From CAJQQK01 sp049116495 (GTDB lineage Bacteria > Pseudomonadota > Alphaproteobacteria > Rhizobiales > Hyphomicrobiaceae): 6,347 nt of DNA. Below are positions 5,928-6,347 of the stretch, piece after piece; positions within the stretch are counted from its first letter, which is position 1; the number at the start of each line of letters is the position of its first letter. Under the pieces are notes generated by a model. That model was given only the letters and a program-made list of their open reading frames with translations, was not told the origin of the DNA and ran no database searches. The position numbers and the translations under genes are program-made. The stretch lies in assembly GCA_049116495.1 (NCBI GenBank), contig JAGDYV010000196.1, forward strand, positions 1-6,347, written 5' to 3'.

Positions 5928-6275
5928 CTATCGTCGCTTCCCATTCGGCCCGCAAAACAGATCATAGACAACCTCCATGATCTTGTGCGCGCGTTCATCG
6001 GTAATGCTGTAAAAAATCGTCTTTCCGTCGCGACGCGCTTCAATCAGATTGTCAGCCCGCAGGCGGGCCAGCTGCTGTGAAACGGCCGATTGCCGCATTG
6101 ATAGAATTTCCTCGAGTTCCGTCACCGATTTTTCACCATGCGCGAGGTAGCACAGGATCATCAGCCGGCCTTCATGGCTGAGCGCCTTGAGCATGGCGGT
6201 CGCTTCCCGCGCATTCTCGCCCATCGCATCGAGATGGTCGTCGTCTTCGAAGATTGTTTGATCTGGAATAGGCAA
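5928..6275 (-). CDS. ArsR-family thiol-switch repressor, BigR/SqrR type
   Basis: This 115-residue winged-helix regulator has the ArsR layout: AMLKALSHEGRLMILCYL (27-44), a turn helix TELEEILSMRQSAVSQQLARLRAD (about 52-75, recognition helix near SAVSQQLARL), the wing LIEARRDGKTIFYSI (77-91), and a C-terminal dimer helix ending DLFCGP. It has exactly two cysteines, Cys42 and Cys108, at the same numbers as the redox pair of Xylella BigR and nearly those of SqrR (41/107). No metal motif of the ArsR/SmtB metal sensors (such as CVC) is seen. It probably represses sulfur-response genes and lets go when persulfides form a cross-link. The start is TTG at 6275 with only a weak AAAAG upstream; an in-frame ATG at codon 18 (6224) lacks a good site. 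It is followed by the sulfur permease. Confidence 0.88.
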   Translation of the reverse strand: MPIPDQTIFEDDDHLDAMGENAREATAMLKALSHEGRLMILCYLAHGEKSVTELEEILSMRQSAVSQQLARLRADNLIEARRDGKTIFYSITDERAHKIMEVVYDLFCGPNGKRR

Positions 6276-6288
6276 GACGGTTTTCTTT

Positions 6289-6347
6289 TCAATTCACAGT
6301 TGCGTTGCTCTTGCTGGGAGCGGGGAGGCGGTCGAGCAGCTTGCCGA
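6289..6347 (-). CDS. Probable C-terminal end of a leftward gene running in from the right
   Basis: Reading leftward from the window edge, one frame gives 18 residues (GKLLDRLPAPSKSNATVN) and a TGA at 6291-6289. Nearly all its early codons end in G or C, unlike the other two frames, which suggests real coding sequence. The stop would lie 13 nt before the TTG start of the ArsR-family gene, the spacing of an operon. The piece is too short to assign to a family. It could also be non-coding upstream sequence. Confidence 0.35.
   Translation of the reverse strand, partial: GKLLDRLPAPSKSNATVN

Overview
The window reads like alphaproteobacterial chromosome. It is moderately GC-rich, its genes favour G or C at third codon positions, the class I PPK2 resembles rhizobial forms, there is an AqpS-type aquaglyceroporin, and there is an FNR/FixK-type palindrome. 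The genus cannot be fixed from sequence alone. No rRNA, tRNA, CRISPR array, transposase or attachment site was seen.

Left part (1-3070). A class I PPK2 polyphosphate kinase gene runs leftward off the window edge. It is separated by a 282-bp regulatory gap (FNR/FixK-like box, then a perfect 20-bp palindrome) from a rightward ArsP/DUF318-type permease. A strong GC hairpin follows the permease, then about 330 bp with no recognisable gene, then a small MIP-family channel. The channel has two NPA motifs but Val in place of the usual pore arginine, as in the arsenite/methylarsenite channel AqpS. The permease and the channel could handle the same solute (arsenicals are the best guess), but no arsenic enzyme or dedicated arsenic repressor lies in the window.

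Right part (3071-6347). A rightward gene encodes an exported metallo-beta-lactamase-fold protein in which most of the HxHxDH zinc motif is replaced (N-E-N-G-Q-G-H-A). Just upstream lies an ATTC-N8-GAAT inverted repeat, the pattern I recall for SqrR-type repressors. Converging on it is a leftward set: an ArsR-family repressor with Cys42 and Cys108 (the BigR/SqrR persulfide-sensor layout), a full-length YeeE/YedE (TsuA-like) sulfur-compound permease with its conserved cysteines, and an exported DUF302 protein. The last bases of the window probably hold the C-terminus of another leftward gene just upstream of the repressor.

Working model (inference): the right part is a reactive-sulfur response locus. 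A thiol-switch repressor controls thiosulfate/sulfur import and two periplasmic proteins, one of them a noncanonical MBL protein. The repressor may also act on the divergent MBL promoter. The persulfide dioxygenase, rhodanese or SQR genes expected beside such systems are not in the window and may lie beyond its right edge.
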